64,000 nt of DNA, taken from assembly GCF_011761345.1 (NCBI RefSeq), contig NZ_JAASRY010000005.1, positions 275,822 to 339,821 on the forward strand, in the 5' to 3' direction. Shown here piece by piece: positions 1 through 8,166 of the stretch; position 1 is the stretch's first letter; every line of letters starts with the position of its first letter. This stretch comes from Thalassobacillus devorans. Its GTDB lineage: Bacteria > Bacillota > Bacilli > Bacillales > Halobacillaceae. The notes beneath the pieces are model-generated. The model saw only the letters and a list, made by a program, of their open reading frames with translations, did no database searches and was not told where the DNA came from. A program made the translations under genes and the position numbers.

Positions 1-1
1 G

Positions 2-475
2 GCATTACGGTCAATTCATGATAGTGAAGTCGCTTCCAGTTCAATGGGAGTAGATACGGGGCGTTATAAGATGCAAGTGTTTATTATCAGTGCCATGTTT
101 GCAGGGATTGCAGGGTGGCTGTTCGCTCATATGTCCTATAGTATTTCGCCTGGATCATTCGGTCTCGATGGGTCGATTTTATTTTTGACGATGGTTGTAC
201 TTGGAGGTTCGACAAGTGTATGGGGAGCGGTTTTCGGTGCTTTATTAATTACCGCTATCAGCTCTTTTGTACAGGCTTTAGGCTCTAAGATATCGTTTAT
301 AACCAGCGATTTTGAACATGTGCTTTATGGACTGATATTAATGCTTGTCGTCATATTCCTCCCTCAAGGATTGTTTCCTGCGATTGCAGCGAAATTGAAG
401 CCGCTTCTGGAGTATGCAGGCAGAAAAAAGAAAGCAGGCAATATCACTGCTGTAAAGGGGGATCAACGTGCCTGA
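2..475 (+). CDS. livM: Branched-chain amino acid-type ABC transporter permease LivM, C-terminal part
   Basis: Membrane permease of a Liv/HAAT-type ABC importer. The reading frame is open from base 2, so the gene begins before the window; the first residues (ALRSIHDSEVAS..MG) match the cytoplasmic loop of LivM that contacts the ATPase. At least three hydrophobic segments follow and the protein ends in a basic tail. The stop overlaps livG by 8 bp, indicating translational coupling. The real substrate could be an amino acid or, given the acyl-CoA genes downstream, a small carboxylate; the sequence does not decide. Confidence 0.9.
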   Translation, partial: ALRSIHDSEVASSSMGVDTGRYKMQVFIISAMFAGIAGWLFAHMSYSISPGSFGLDGSILFLTMVVLGGSTSVWGAVFGALLITAISSFVQALGSKISFITSDFEHVLYGLILMLVVIFLPQGLFPAIAAKLKPLLEYAGRKKKAGNITAVKGDQRA

Positions 476-1253
476 TTTATTAGAAGTGAAGAATGTGACC
501 AGGAAGTTTGGAGGAGTAGTTGCCAACAAAGGAGTGTCCTTTTCTTTTGAATCTGGAAAGGTTATTGGATTGATTGGCCCTAATGGTGCAGGGAAAAGTA
601 CGTTGTTCAACATGGTGTCCGCTATTTTTCCGCCGACAGAAGGAGAAATTTGGTTTGCAGGGAAAAGGATAGATCGTCTGCCTGCCTTCAAAGTTTCGCC
701 GCTTGGTATCGCCCGGACTTTTCAAAACCTGCAGGTATTCAAACGAATGACAGTATTGGAAAACGTCATGGTCGGATTACATACCAGTACATCATCCGGA
801 ATTTTATCCGCGGCGTTTAAACTACCAAAAGCAAAGAAAGAAGAAGAGACAATCTATCAGCAGGCATGGGAAGAGATAGAATTTGTCGGGTTAGAGGATG
901 TAGCAGCGGTAGAGGCTGGCAGCCTTCCATTGGGAAAACTGCGTTTGCTGGAACTTGCCAGGGCACTTGCTACCAAACCCCAATTGCTCCTGCTGGATGA
1001 AATTGCTGCTGGATTAAATCACCAGGAGACAGCAGAAATGAGTGATTTGATTTTTAAAGTCCGGGATCGGGGAGTTTCGATTTTCGTAGTCGAGCATGAT
1101 ATGGATCTGGTGATGCGGGTCAGCGATCGGATTATCGTCTTAGATCAAGGCGAGAAAATAGCTGAAGGTACACCAAACGAGGTACAGAATGACCCGCGAG
1201 TCATTGAAGCCTACCTCGGTAACGATGAAGAGAAGGAGGAGGCAACGGTATGA
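468..1253 (+). CDS. livG: Liv-type ABC transporter ATP-binding protein LivG
   Basis: Cytoplasmic ATPase that powers the Liv-type importer. Walker A GPNGAGKST lies at residues 37-45 and Walker B LLLLDE near 186. The signature is a LivG-like variant (LPLGKLRLLELARAL), and the loop after Walker B reads DEIAAGLN where most homologues have DEPAAGLN. 261 residues, normal for LivG. GTG start with the Shine-Dalgarno AAAGGGG 8 bases upstream; it begins inside the end of livM and its stop overlaps the start of livF, so the three form one translationally coupled operon. Confidence 0.92.
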   Translation: MPDLLEVKNVTRKFGGVVANKGVSFSFESGKVIGLIGPNGAGKSTLFNMVSAIFPPTEGEIWFAGKRIDRLPAFKVSPLGIARTFQNLQVFKRMTVLENVMVGLHTSTSSGILSAAFKLPKAKKEEETIYQQAWEEIEFVGLEDVAAVEAGSLPLGKLRLLELARALATKPQLLLLDEIAAGLNHQETAEMSDLIFKVRDRGVSIFVVEHDMDLVMRVSDRIIVLDQGEKIAEGTPNEVQNDPRVIEAYLGNDEEKEEATV

Positions 1254-1987
1254 ATCAGCCGCTCTTAGAAATTAAAGGGGTCTCATTCAGCTACGGTCCG
1301 ATTCAAGCCTTGGATGATCTCCATCTTCATGTCGACCATGGCGAAATTGTCGCGTTGCTTGGTGCCAATGGCGCAGGGAAGACAACTTTGCTGAAAAATA
1401 TAGCAGGTCTCCTGCAATCTGACAGTGGACAAGTTTTATATAGGAATAGAAATATTGAACGGATGGAAGCAGAAAAAATTGTCCAAAATAAATTGATTTT
1501 GGTGCCTGAGCACCGGCAAGTATTCGGGACGATGTCCGTATTGGATAATCTATCTCTAGGAGCTTATCATCACTATAAAAAAACCGGAAAAAAAGAGGTT
1601 GCCAGAGAGATAGATAAGGTGTTTGCATTATTTCCTATCCTGGAAGAACGCAAAGAACAGCTGGCAGGGACACTTTCTGGCGGGCAGCAGCAGATGCTTG
1701 CAATTGCGAGGGCAATCATGGCTAAACCTGATTTACTGCTTTTAGATGAACCATCACTTGGGCTTGCACCATTGATTGTCAAAGAAGTGTTGAACTACGT
1801 CAAACAGTTGCGGGATGAGCTTGGTGTCACTATTTTGCTGATCGAACAGAATGTAAGTGCGGCTTTGAAAATTGCTGACCGGGGTTATGTAATGTCTCAC
1901 GGCAGTATTGTAAAAGAAGGGAGAGCAGACGATCTGCTTCATAACCCAGAAGTGAAAGAAGTTTTCTTGGGCCACACGGTTGGATGA
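1250..1987 (+). CDS. livF: Liv-type ABC transporter ATP-binding protein LivF
   Basis: Second ATPase subunit, pairing with LivG. Walker A GANGAGKTT at residues 38-46, signature LSGGQQQMLAIARA near 140-153, Walker B LLLLDEPSLGLAP. 245 residues, close to the usual length. Its ATG overlaps the livG stop (ATGA), indicating translational coupling. The binding protein gene follows after 30 bp. Confidence 0.92.
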   Translation: MNQPLLEIKGVSFSYGPIQALDDLHLHVDHGEIVALLGANGAGKTTLLKNIAGLLQSDSGQVLYRNRNIERMEAEKIVQNKLILVPEHRQVFGTMSVLDNLSLGAYHHYKKTGKKEVAREIDKVFALFPILEERKEQLAGTLSGGQQQMLAIARAIMAKPDLLLLDEPSLGLAPLIVKEVLNYVKQLRDELGVTILLIEQNVSAALKIADRGYVMSHGSIVKEGRADDLLHNPEVKEVFLGHTVG

Positions 1988-2017
1988 ATTGTACACTAAA
2001 AAAAGCGAGGGGATTTT

Positions 2018-3181
2018 ATGAAAAAATGGGTAGGTTTCTTGCTGATGATGGTAGTTGTTCTCGGATTGGCAGCATGTAGTGACACGGAGGCTCAAGGCGA
2101 TGCGGACGTATACAAGATTGGTGCTATATATTCTAAAACAGGGGCAGGCAGTCCACTAGGAGAACCTGAATGGAATGCTACGAAGCTGCTTGAAAAGAAA
2201 ATTAATGAAGAGGGCGGCATTGATGGCAAGAAAGTTGAAATTGTTTTAGCAGATGACGAATCAACACCGGAAAAAGCAATGGAAGAAATGAATCGAATGA
2301 TTCATGATGAAAACGTTGTAGCTGTACTTGGTTCTACAACCAGTGGTGCAAGTCTGGCAATGAAAGGAATTGCAATGGATAATGAGGTTCCTTTAGTTTC
2401 TGCAGGTGCTGCGGTAAGCATCATTTCTCCTGTTGAAGAAGCGAAGTGGGTATTCAAAACCCCACACTCAGATGCACATGCTGTTGAGCGTATCTACATG
2501 CATCTTCAAAACGAAGGAATGAATAAAATTGCTATTTTAGCAGATTCCAATGCATTCGGAGAAAGCGGTGTAGAACAACTGGAAGCTCTGGCAGGAGACT
2601 ACGGCATGGAAATTGTAATTAAAGAGAGCTATAACACGGATGACCCAGATATGAAAACGCAATTGACGAAGATCGACAGCTCTGATGCGGAAGCGATGAT
2701 TGTCTGGGGAACTAACCCTGGACCAGCAATCATTGCGAAAAACAGTAAAGAACTAGGGCTGGATATCCCTTATATCGGGAGCCATGGGATTGCGAACCAA
2801 TCATTTATCGATTTAGCAGGTGAAGCAGCAGAAGGGGTGACGATTCCGACTGGTAAATTATTGTTCCCGACACAAATACCTGAGGACGACGAGCAATACG
2901 ACGTGATTTCCAGTTTTTACGATGATTATATGAGTGAATATGATAGCGCACCTACCAACTTTGGTTCCTATGGGTATGATAATTTAATGTTGATCGTTGA
3001 CGCTCTTGAATCTGGAGCAACGGATAGAGAATCTATTCGAGAATACTTAGAGAATGATGTACAAGGCTATGTCGGTGCCACTGGTATTTTCACCTTTAGT
3101 GCAGACGACCATAATGGCTTGGAAGCGGACAGCATGGTATTGGCGGAAGTATCTGCTGGTGAATGGACATTAAAAGAATAA
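2018..3181 (+). CDS. livK: Liv-type ABC transporter substrate-binding lipoprotein
   Basis: Extracellular binding protein of the type I (Leu/Ile/Val, SBP_6) fold, anchored as a lipoprotein. The N-terminus is a signal peptide with lipobox LAAC at residues 17-20. The body carries the family pattern: early YKIGAIYSKTG, then the AVLGSTTSG region, and PIT-like residues before the second lobe. Good Shine-Dalgarno (GCGAGGGG) before the ATG. It is last in the livMGFK order, with a GC-rich hairpin right after it. Proteins of this fold bind amino acids, amides or aromatic/aliphatic acids, so the ligand is unproven. Confidence 0.88.
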   Translation: MKKWVGFLLMMVVVLGLAACSDTEAQGDADVYKIGAIYSKTGAGSPLGEPEWNATKLLEKKINEEGGIDGKKVEIVLADDESTPEKAMEEMNRMIHDENVVAVLGSTTSGASLAMKGIAMDNEVPLVSAGAAVSIISPVEEAKWVFKTPHSDAHAVERIYMHLQNEGMNKIAILADSNAFGESGVEQLEALAGDYGMEIVIKESYNTDDPDMKTQLTKIDSSDAEAMIVWGTNPGPAIIAKNSKELGLDIPYIGSHGIANQSFIDLAGEAAEGVTIPTGKLLFPTQIPEDDEQYDVISSFYDDYMSEYDSAPTNFGSYGYDNLMLIVDALESGATDRESIREYLENDVQGYVGATGIFTFSADDHNGLEADSMVLAEVSAGEWTLKE

Positions 3182-3188
3182 TTGAAAT

Positions 3189-3218
3189 GGGAGGGGCCTC
3201 GTAAAGCGTGGCCCCCTC
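3189..3218 (+). terminator. GC-rich stem-loop after livK (no U-tract)
   Basis: GAGGGGCC pairs with GGCCCCCTC across an 11-base loop immediately after the livK stop. There is no T-run, so it is more likely a 3'-end stabiliser or partial attenuator than a full terminator. It also argues against the upstream GTG (3208) as the start of the next gene. Confidence 0.6.
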
Positions 3219-3237
3219 GTACTATAGGGGGGATAAA

Positions 3238-3639
3238 ATGAAAGAAGCAATTGTAGAGCGTGTATCCAAAGATCCCTATGCCCGTTTTCTAGGGATAGAA
3301 ATTGATCGAGTGGGGGAAGGGGAAGCGGAAGTTTCTATGAGAATCACCGAAAACATGATGAACTTTCACGGAGCAGCCAATGGTGGAGTCTTATTTTCCT
3401 TGGCAGATGTAGCGTTTGCTATTGCCAGTAATTCCTATGGGCAGACTGCGGTAGGTATTAACGTCAATATGAATTATATGCGGGCGGGTATGCTTGGGGA
3501 CAAGATCATAGCCGCAGCTTCAGAGGAATCGAAAAACCCTAAGCTTGGTCTATATCGGATGATCGTCCGGAATGAAGCAGGGGAACTATTAGCAACTGCC
3601 GATGGTATGGTTTACCGTAAAAAAGAGATATTCGCGTAA
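3238..3639 (+). CDS. Hotdog-fold acyl-CoA thioesterase, PaaI family
   Basis: Predicted cytoplasmic hotdog thioesterase that hydrolyses acyl-CoA or aryl-CoA esters. 133 residues, typical of PaaI. The hallmark HGAANGGVLFSLAD lies near residues 44-57, with Asp57 as candidate catalytic acid. I chose ATG 3238 because it follows the strong Shine-Dalgarno AGGGGGG at 3226-3232; an upstream GTG at 3208 lies inside the stem-loop. It sits between the Liv transporter and the acyl-CoA operon and probably releases CoA from dead-end thioesters of that pathway. Confidence 0.85.
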   Translation: MKEAIVERVSKDPYARFLGIEIDRVGEGEAEVSMRITENMMNFHGAANGGVLFSLADVAFAIASNSYGQTAVGINVNMNYMRAGMLGDKIIAAASEESKNPKLGLYRMIVRNEAGELLATADGMVYRKKEIFA

Positions 3640-3640
3640 A

Positions 3641-3670
3641 AGACGGACATGTGCATGTCTGTCTTTTTTT
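3641..3670 (+). terminator. Rho-independent terminator after the PaaI-like gene
   Basis: AGACGGACAT pairs with ATGTCTGTCT over a 3-base loop (one G-U pair), followed by seven T. It ends the liv-thioesterase transcript. Confidence 0.88.
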
Positions 3671-3699
3671 GCGAGTAATGGCTAAGGGAGAACTTGATT

Positions 3700-3825
3700 G
3701 AGTTAAGTAAGAAGTTTTGCGCGTTAGGGCAGAACATAACAAAGTTAAGTAAGAAGGTTAACCCGTTAGGGAAGAACACTCCCGAGACACGTCAGAACAG
3801 TGCTGAGTTAAGTCGGAAGACAGCA
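3700..3825. repeat. Six tandem 21-bp imperfect repeats
   Basis: Six head-to-tail units of exactly 21 bp begin at 3700, 3721, 3742, 3763, 3784 and 3805. The shared core is nnGTTAnGTnAGAA. Units 1, 3 and 6 share GTTAAGT; units 2 and 4 share CGTTAGGG; unit 5 is the most degenerate. The array starts 30 bp after the terminator and ends 114 bp before the next gene. I see no ORF or RNA hairpin that explains it. Confidence 0.8.
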
Positions 3826-3939
3826 TACGCACTTTTATATGGTAAATAATCAGGAATAACCATTTCCACTTCCTTGGAAGATAAGGTAAACTAATTATAG
3901 TCAGAAAATTCAATCGAATTATGGGTAAGGGGGAGGACT

Positions 3940-5088
3940 ATGAAGGCAGCTTACATAAAAGAAGAACATGAAATTTTGCGAGAGTCGCTGCGAAAATTTT
4001 TAGAAAAAGAAGCTTATCCCTACTTTAATGAATGGGAGCAAGACGGACTTATTCCACGATCGTTTTGGAAAAAGATGGGGGACCTGGGGTGTCTATGTCC
4101 GTGGCTGGATGAGGAATATGGAGGGTTTGGGGCTGATTTCGGCTATTCGGTTGTTATCAATGAGGAGCTGGAAAAAGTGGGAACCGGGCTGATCGGTATC
4201 GGTCTGCATAATGATATTGTGGTACCGTATCTAGAACAATATGGGACAGCGGAGCAAAAGAAACGGTGGCTCCCTAAATGTGCCTCGGGGGAAATAATTA
4301 CCGCTATTGCAATGACAGAGCCTGGTGCTGGCTCCGACCTGGCTGGTATCAAAACCTCTGCTCTCCGTGATGGAAAAGACTACATAGTAAATGGAGAAAA
4401 AACGTTCATTACCAATGGCATTCAGGCTGATTTGGTGCTAGTGGTCTGTAAAACCGACCCGAAAGCTGACCCTGCTCATAAAGGAGTCAGCCTGTTAGTG
4501 GTAGAAAAGAATACCCTCGGATTTACCAAAGGGAAAAAGCTTAATAAAATCGGCCTGCATAGCCAGGATACAGCTGAATTGATATTTGAGGATGCAAGGG
4601 TTCCAACTGATAATTTAATAGGTAAGGAGGGCGAAGGGTTCTATTACTTAATGAAAAACCTGCAGCAGGAAAGGTTGATTGTCGCTATTGGGGGGATAGC
4701 CGCTTCAGAGAGAATGCTGAAAATCACTACCCAATATGTCAAAGAACGAAAAGCATTTGGCAAAAGTATCGCTTCCTTTCAAAACACTCAATTCAAATTG
4801 GCAGAGTTGGAAACAGAGGTGGAAATCGGGCGGACATTTCTCGATCGTGTAGTAGATTCACATATAAAAGGAGAAGATGTCGTCAAAGAAGTGTCGATGG
4901 CAAAATGGTGGATCACCGATCTGACCAAGAAAGTAGCGGCAGAATGCATGCACCTTCATGGCGGGTACGGGTATATGGAAGAATATGAGATTGCCAGAAG
5001 GTACCGTGATGCTCCGGTGTCAGCAATTTACGCGGGATCCAATGAAATTATGAAACAGATCATCGCTAAAAAGATGGGACTGCAATGA
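3940..5088 (+). CDS. Acyl-CoA dehydrogenase
   Basis: FAD-dependent alpha,beta-dehydrogenation of an acyl-CoA. 382 residues with the full ACAD fold: the MTEPGAGSD substrate/FAD motif near 125-133, ITNG at 157-160 and the C-terminal FAD motif. The residue before GSNEIMK is Ala, not Glu (YAG), but Glu257 in AASER sits where isovaleryl- and long-chain-type dehydrogenases keep their catalytic base, so the enzyme should be active and belong to that branch. First gene of a tight operon; its stop overlaps the CoA-transferase start (ATGA). Shine-Dalgarno GGGGGAGG precedes the ATG. Confidence 0.9.
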   Translation: MKAAYIKEEHEILRESLRKFLEKEAYPYFNEWEQDGLIPRSFWKKMGDLGCLCPWLDEEYGGFGADFGYSVVINEELEKVGTGLIGIGLHNDIVVPYLEQYGTAEQKKRWLPKCASGEIITAIAMTEPGAGSDLAGIKTSALRDGKDYIVNGEKTFITNGIQADLVLVVCKTDPKADPAHKGVSLLVVEKNTLGFTKGKKLNKIGLHSQDTAELIFEDARVPTDNLIGKEGEGFYYLMKNLQQERLIVAIGGIAASERMLKITTQYVKERKAFGKSIASFQNTQFKLAELETEVEIGRTFLDRVVDSHIKGEDVVKEVSMAKWWITDLTKKVAAECMHLHGGYGYMEEYEIARRYRDAPVSAIYAGSNEIMKQIIAKKMGLQ

Positions 5089-6197
5089 TGGAGAAGATGT
5101 TGAAGGGGATACGAGTGCTCGATTTCTCCAGGTATTTGCCGGGTCCATATGCAACGTTACGACTGGCTGAAAAAGGAGCGGATGTCGTGCTGGCAGAGCC
5201 GCCTGATGGTGAACCGGCGAGAAGTTTGAACCGTACGGTTTTTGCGGCCAATAATCGAATGAAGCGAAGCGTTACGCTGGATTTAAAGAAAGAACTAGAT
5301 CGGAGGATGGCAATTGAACTTGCTGCTAAAGCGGATATTCTTGTTGAAAGCTATCGTCCTGGGGTGATAGACCGGCTCGGACTCGGCTATGAAGCGGTCA
5401 AAAGACAAAATCCAGCAATCGTTTATTGCTCTATCTCTGGATATGGACAGGATACAGATGGGATGCACCATTTGGCCAGTCATGATTTAAACTATATGGC
5501 ACTCACCGGGATGCTCTCCCAGCTGAAGGATGAACATGGAAAACCGGTACATCCTTCGATTCAGATCGCTGATTTTCTAGGAGGATTGACAGCCTCGGAA
5601 ATGATACTGGCTGCTCTAGTGCACCGCTTTCGCACAGGAGAAGGAGCTTATCTTGATGCAGCTTTGACCGACGGCCTGTATGCGATGATGAATACCAACT
5701 ATGCGATTTCAAAAGAAAACGGTGGTCACAAAGGAATTAAAGAAATCAGTGGAGAAAAGGTATGTTATCACCTCTATGAAACAATGGATAGACGTTACGT
5801 CACCCTTGCCGCACTGGAACCTAAATTTTGGCGTGCTTTTTGTGAGTTTGCCGGGAGAAAAGATTGGCTCAGCCGCCAATTTGTCCGAGCGGAAAAGGGT
5901 TTTCCTATCTACGAACAAGTAAGCGCTTACTTCCTATCTAAACCATTGGAAGAGTGGATGGAAATCTCACTGCAGCTCGACTGCTGTTTAACCCCGGTGA
6001 TGGAAATCGGTGAGCTGGATCAATATCCATTATGGAAGCAGCGAGCAATGACCATCCGGAACGGCAGTCAGTTGGCCACAATGTATCCAGTGCCAGAAAA
6101 AATATCAGAGGCACCAAAACAAGGAGAACACCAGACTGATATAGTAAACGAATGGCTCCATCAGGGAGTACATACAACAGGAGGAGATAAGCGATGA
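5085..6197 (+). CDS. CaiB/BaiF family class III CoA-transferase
   Basis: Transfers CoA between carboxylates. 370 residues, slightly short for the family (about 380-430). The N-terminal GIRVLDFSRYLPGP and the KGADVVLAEPP segment are typical, and Asp163 in QIADFLGG is the predicted nucleophile forming the acyl-anhydride intermediate. Translationally coupled to the genes on both sides (4-bp overlaps). It would activate the pathway acid using another acyl-CoA as donor, alongside the ATP-dependent ligase at the operon end. Confidence 0.88.
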   Translation: MMEKMLKGIRVLDFSRYLPGPYATLRLAEKGADVVLAEPPDGEPARSLNRTVFAANNRMKRSVTLDLKKELDRRMAIELAAKADILVESYRPGVIDRLGLGYEAVKRQNPAIVYCSISGYGQDTDGMHHLASHDLNYMALTGMLSQLKDEHGKPVHPSIQIADFLGGLTASEMILAALVHRFRTGEGAYLDAALTDGLYAMMNTNYAISKENGGHKGIKEISGEKVCYHLYETMDRRYVTLAALEPKFWRAFCEFAGRKDWLSRQFVRAEKGFPIYEQVSAYFLSKPLEEWMEISLQLDCCLTPVMEIGELDQYPLWKQRAMTIRNGSQLATMYPVPEKISEAPKQGEHQTDIVNEWLHQGVHTTGGDKR

Positions 6198-7342
6198 GAG
6201 AAGTAGTGATTGTAGAAGCGGTTCGCAGTCCGGTAGGGAGAAGGAAAGGTCTGCTCAGTGAAAAACGGCCCGATGAGCTGTTAGGAGATGTACTAAAGGA
6301 GCTGATGGACCGGGCGCAACTTGATCCGGGAGTCGTGGAGGATGTTATAGCAGGCTGTGTATCGCAGGTCGGAGAACAAGGGATGGATATTGCACGCACA
6401 GCATTATTGATTGCCGGATTTCCAATAGAAGTACCCGGTGTCACCATCGATCGCCAGTGTGGATCGAGCCAGCAGGCGGTCCATTTCGGAGCCCAGGCTA
6501 TTGCGAGTGGAGACATGGAGACAGTCATTGCCTGTGGGGTCGAAAACATGACTCGTGTCCCGATGTTCTCTAATATTCAAGGGACAGAGCATAGTCGGCG
6601 TCTAACCGATAACTATGAAGTCATCAACCAGGGATTGTCAGCCGAACGAATAGCAGAACATTGGGGTTTTTCTAAACAGGAACTCGACCAGTTCGCTGTG
6701 GAAAGCCATGAAAAAGCCTTAACCGCTATTAAAGAAGGGCGTTTCAAAAAAGAAATCATGCCAGTCAAAGATAAAAATGGAACGGTGAATTTAATGGATA
6801 CAGACGAAGGTCCCCGTCCAGGAACCTCACTGGAAACCTTGGGAGAATTAAAGCCTGCATTTAAAGAGGGCGGGTTAATAACAGCAGGAAATGCCAGCCA
6901 AATCAGTGACGGTGCCTCCGCTGTCCTGCTGATGTCGAGGGAGCGAGCGGAGCAGTTAGGGTTAAAACCACGCTTCCGAATAGCTTCTCGTTCCGTGGTT
7001 GGCTCGGATCCGACATTCATGTTGACAGGGCCGGTGCCTGCCACCTATAAAGTCCTGCAAAAAGCCGGACTTAGTCTAGAGGATATGGACTTGTTTGAAG
7101 TAAATGAAGCATTCGCCCCGGTACCGTTATTCTGGTTGAAAGAGACAGGGGCAGACCCCGCTAAATTAAACGTCAATGGAGGAGCTATCGCGCTAGGACA
7201 CCCACTTGGTGCGACCGGAACAAGGCTGATGACTACCTTAGTCCATGAATTGGAGCGGACGGGTAAGCGGTTTGGCCTGCAGGCGGTATGTGAAGGAATG
7301 GGCATGGCAAATGCTACTATCATTGAAAGATTGGAGGAGTAA
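6194..7342 (+). CDS. Thiolase (acetyl-CoA C-acyltransferase)
   Basis: Thiolytic cleavage of a 3-ketoacyl-CoA, the last step of beta-oxidation. 382 residues. Cys89 in DRQCGSSQQAV is the acyl-carrying nucleophile; His336 in GHPLGATG and Cys366 complete the site. The C-terminal motif reads CEGMGMA instead of the common C(I/E)GGG(M/Q)G, a mild deviation seen in FadA-like thiolases. The start overlaps the CoA-transferase stop, with GGAGG upstream. Confidence 0.9.
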   Translation: MREVVIVEAVRSPVGRRKGLLSEKRPDELLGDVLKELMDRAQLDPGVVEDVIAGCVSQVGEQGMDIARTALLIAGFPIEVPGVTIDRQCGSSQQAVHFGAQAIASGDMETVIACGVENMTRVPMFSNIQGTEHSRRLTDNYEVINQGLSAERIAEHWGFSKQELDQFAVESHEKALTAIKEGRFKKEIMPVKDKNGTVNLMDTDEGPRPGTSLETLGELKPAFKEGGLITAGNASQISDGASAVLLMSRERAEQLGLKPRFRIASRSVVGSDPTFMLTGPVPATYKVLQKAGLSLEDMDLFEVNEAFAPVPLFWLKETGADPAKLNVNGGAIALGHPLGATGTRLMTTLVHELERTGKRFGLQAVCEGMGMANATIIERLEE

Positions 7343-7346
7343 GGAA

Positions 7347-8114
7347 ATGAAGTTGGAAAACATTATTGCAGTCGTGACCGGTGGAGCTTCTGGACTTGGA
7401 GAAGCTACCGTCAGAAAAATTATAGCAGCAGGAGGAAGAGCGGTGATTGCGGACAGAAATGAGGAGCGTGCCGCAGACTTGGCTCAGGAGTTAGGCGACC
7501 GTTGTCTTTTCCATCCGACGGATGTCACTTCAGAAACCGAAATTAATCAGTTGCTCGATTTGACTGTTGATCAATTTGGCAGCATCAATGCAGTCGTCAA
7601 TTGTGCGGGAATAGCAATTGCAGAGAAGGTGGTCGGGAAAGGTGGAGCCCATGATTTAGGGCGATTTTCAAAAGTGATCGAGGTCAACTTAATCGGTACC
7701 TTCAATATGATCCGCCTTGCGGGAGAGCGAATGCAATCGAATATGGCAAACGAGGATGACGAACGAGGCGTAATCATCAATACAGCTTCCGTGGCTGCTT
7801 TTGAGGGACAAATTGGACAGGCTGCCTATAGTGCTTCCAAAGGAGGCGTAGCCAGTATGACGCTGCCTGTGGCGAGGGAGTTTGCCAGGCACGGCATCCG
7901 GGTCATGTCGATTGCTCCAGGTTTGTTCGAAACACCAATGTTCGCTACATTACCGGAGTCGGCACGTGAAGCGCTTGGCAAAATGACGCCTTTCCCGAGC
8001 CGATTAGGAAAGCCGGCAGAATATGCGGAACTTGTTTCAAGTATCATAGGAAATCCGATGTTGAACGGGGAGGTGATCCGTTTAGACGGAGCGATTCGAA
8101 TGCAGCCGAAATAA
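7347..8114 (+). CDS. SDR dehydrogenase, 3-hydroxyacyl-CoA dehydrogenase type 2 (HSD10)-like
   Basis: NAD-dependent oxidation of a 3-hydroxyacyl-CoA. 255 residues, classical SDR: TGGASGLG nucleotide loop at 11-18, NCAG near 85-88, catalytic Ser148, Tyr161 and Lys165 (YSASK). The insertion around residues 93-106 (KVVGKGGAHDL) resembles human HSD17B10. I chose ATG 7347, preceded by GGAGGAGTAAGG just after the thiolase stop; the frame stays open upstream into the thiolase gene. It supplies the third beta-oxidation step in this operon. Confidence 0.88.
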   Translation: MKLENIIAVVTGGASGLGEATVRKIIAAGGRAVIADRNEERAADLAQELGDRCLFHPTDVTSETEINQLLDLTVDQFGSINAVVNCAGIAIAEKVVGKGGAHDLGRFSKVIEVNLIGTFNMIRLAGERMQSNMANEDDERGVIINTASVAAFEGQIGQAAYSASKGGVASMTLPVAREFARHGIRVMSIAPGLFETPMFATLPESAREALGKMTPFPSRLGKPAEYAELVSSIIGNPMLNGEVIRLDGAIRMQPK

Positions 8115-8166
8115 GGATGTATTTTAAAGGCGATTGGTAATCAACTTTAAAAGGGGAGATGAATCG

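Larger units (their letters stand above)
3640..3939. other. Intergenic region: terminator, repeat array and leader of the acyl-CoA operon
   Basis: This 300-bp gap holds the terminator at 3641-3670, the 21-bp repeat array at 3700-3825 and about 110 bp of AT-rich leader that must carry the promoter of the acyl-CoA operon. A short inverted repeat (AATTC/GAATT near 3907-3920) precedes the Shine-Dalgarno. No gene is seen. Confidence 0.7.

Noticed and set aside
3700..3825. The 21-bp array as a CRISPR
   Set aside because: No unique spacers between conserved repeats, the period is too short, and no cas genes are present.
5938..6549. 203-residue minus-strand open frame across the CoA-transferase/thiolase junction
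   Set aside because: Antisense to two well-supported overlapping genes, Ser/Thr/Pro-rich composition typical of a shadow frame, and no ribosome site.
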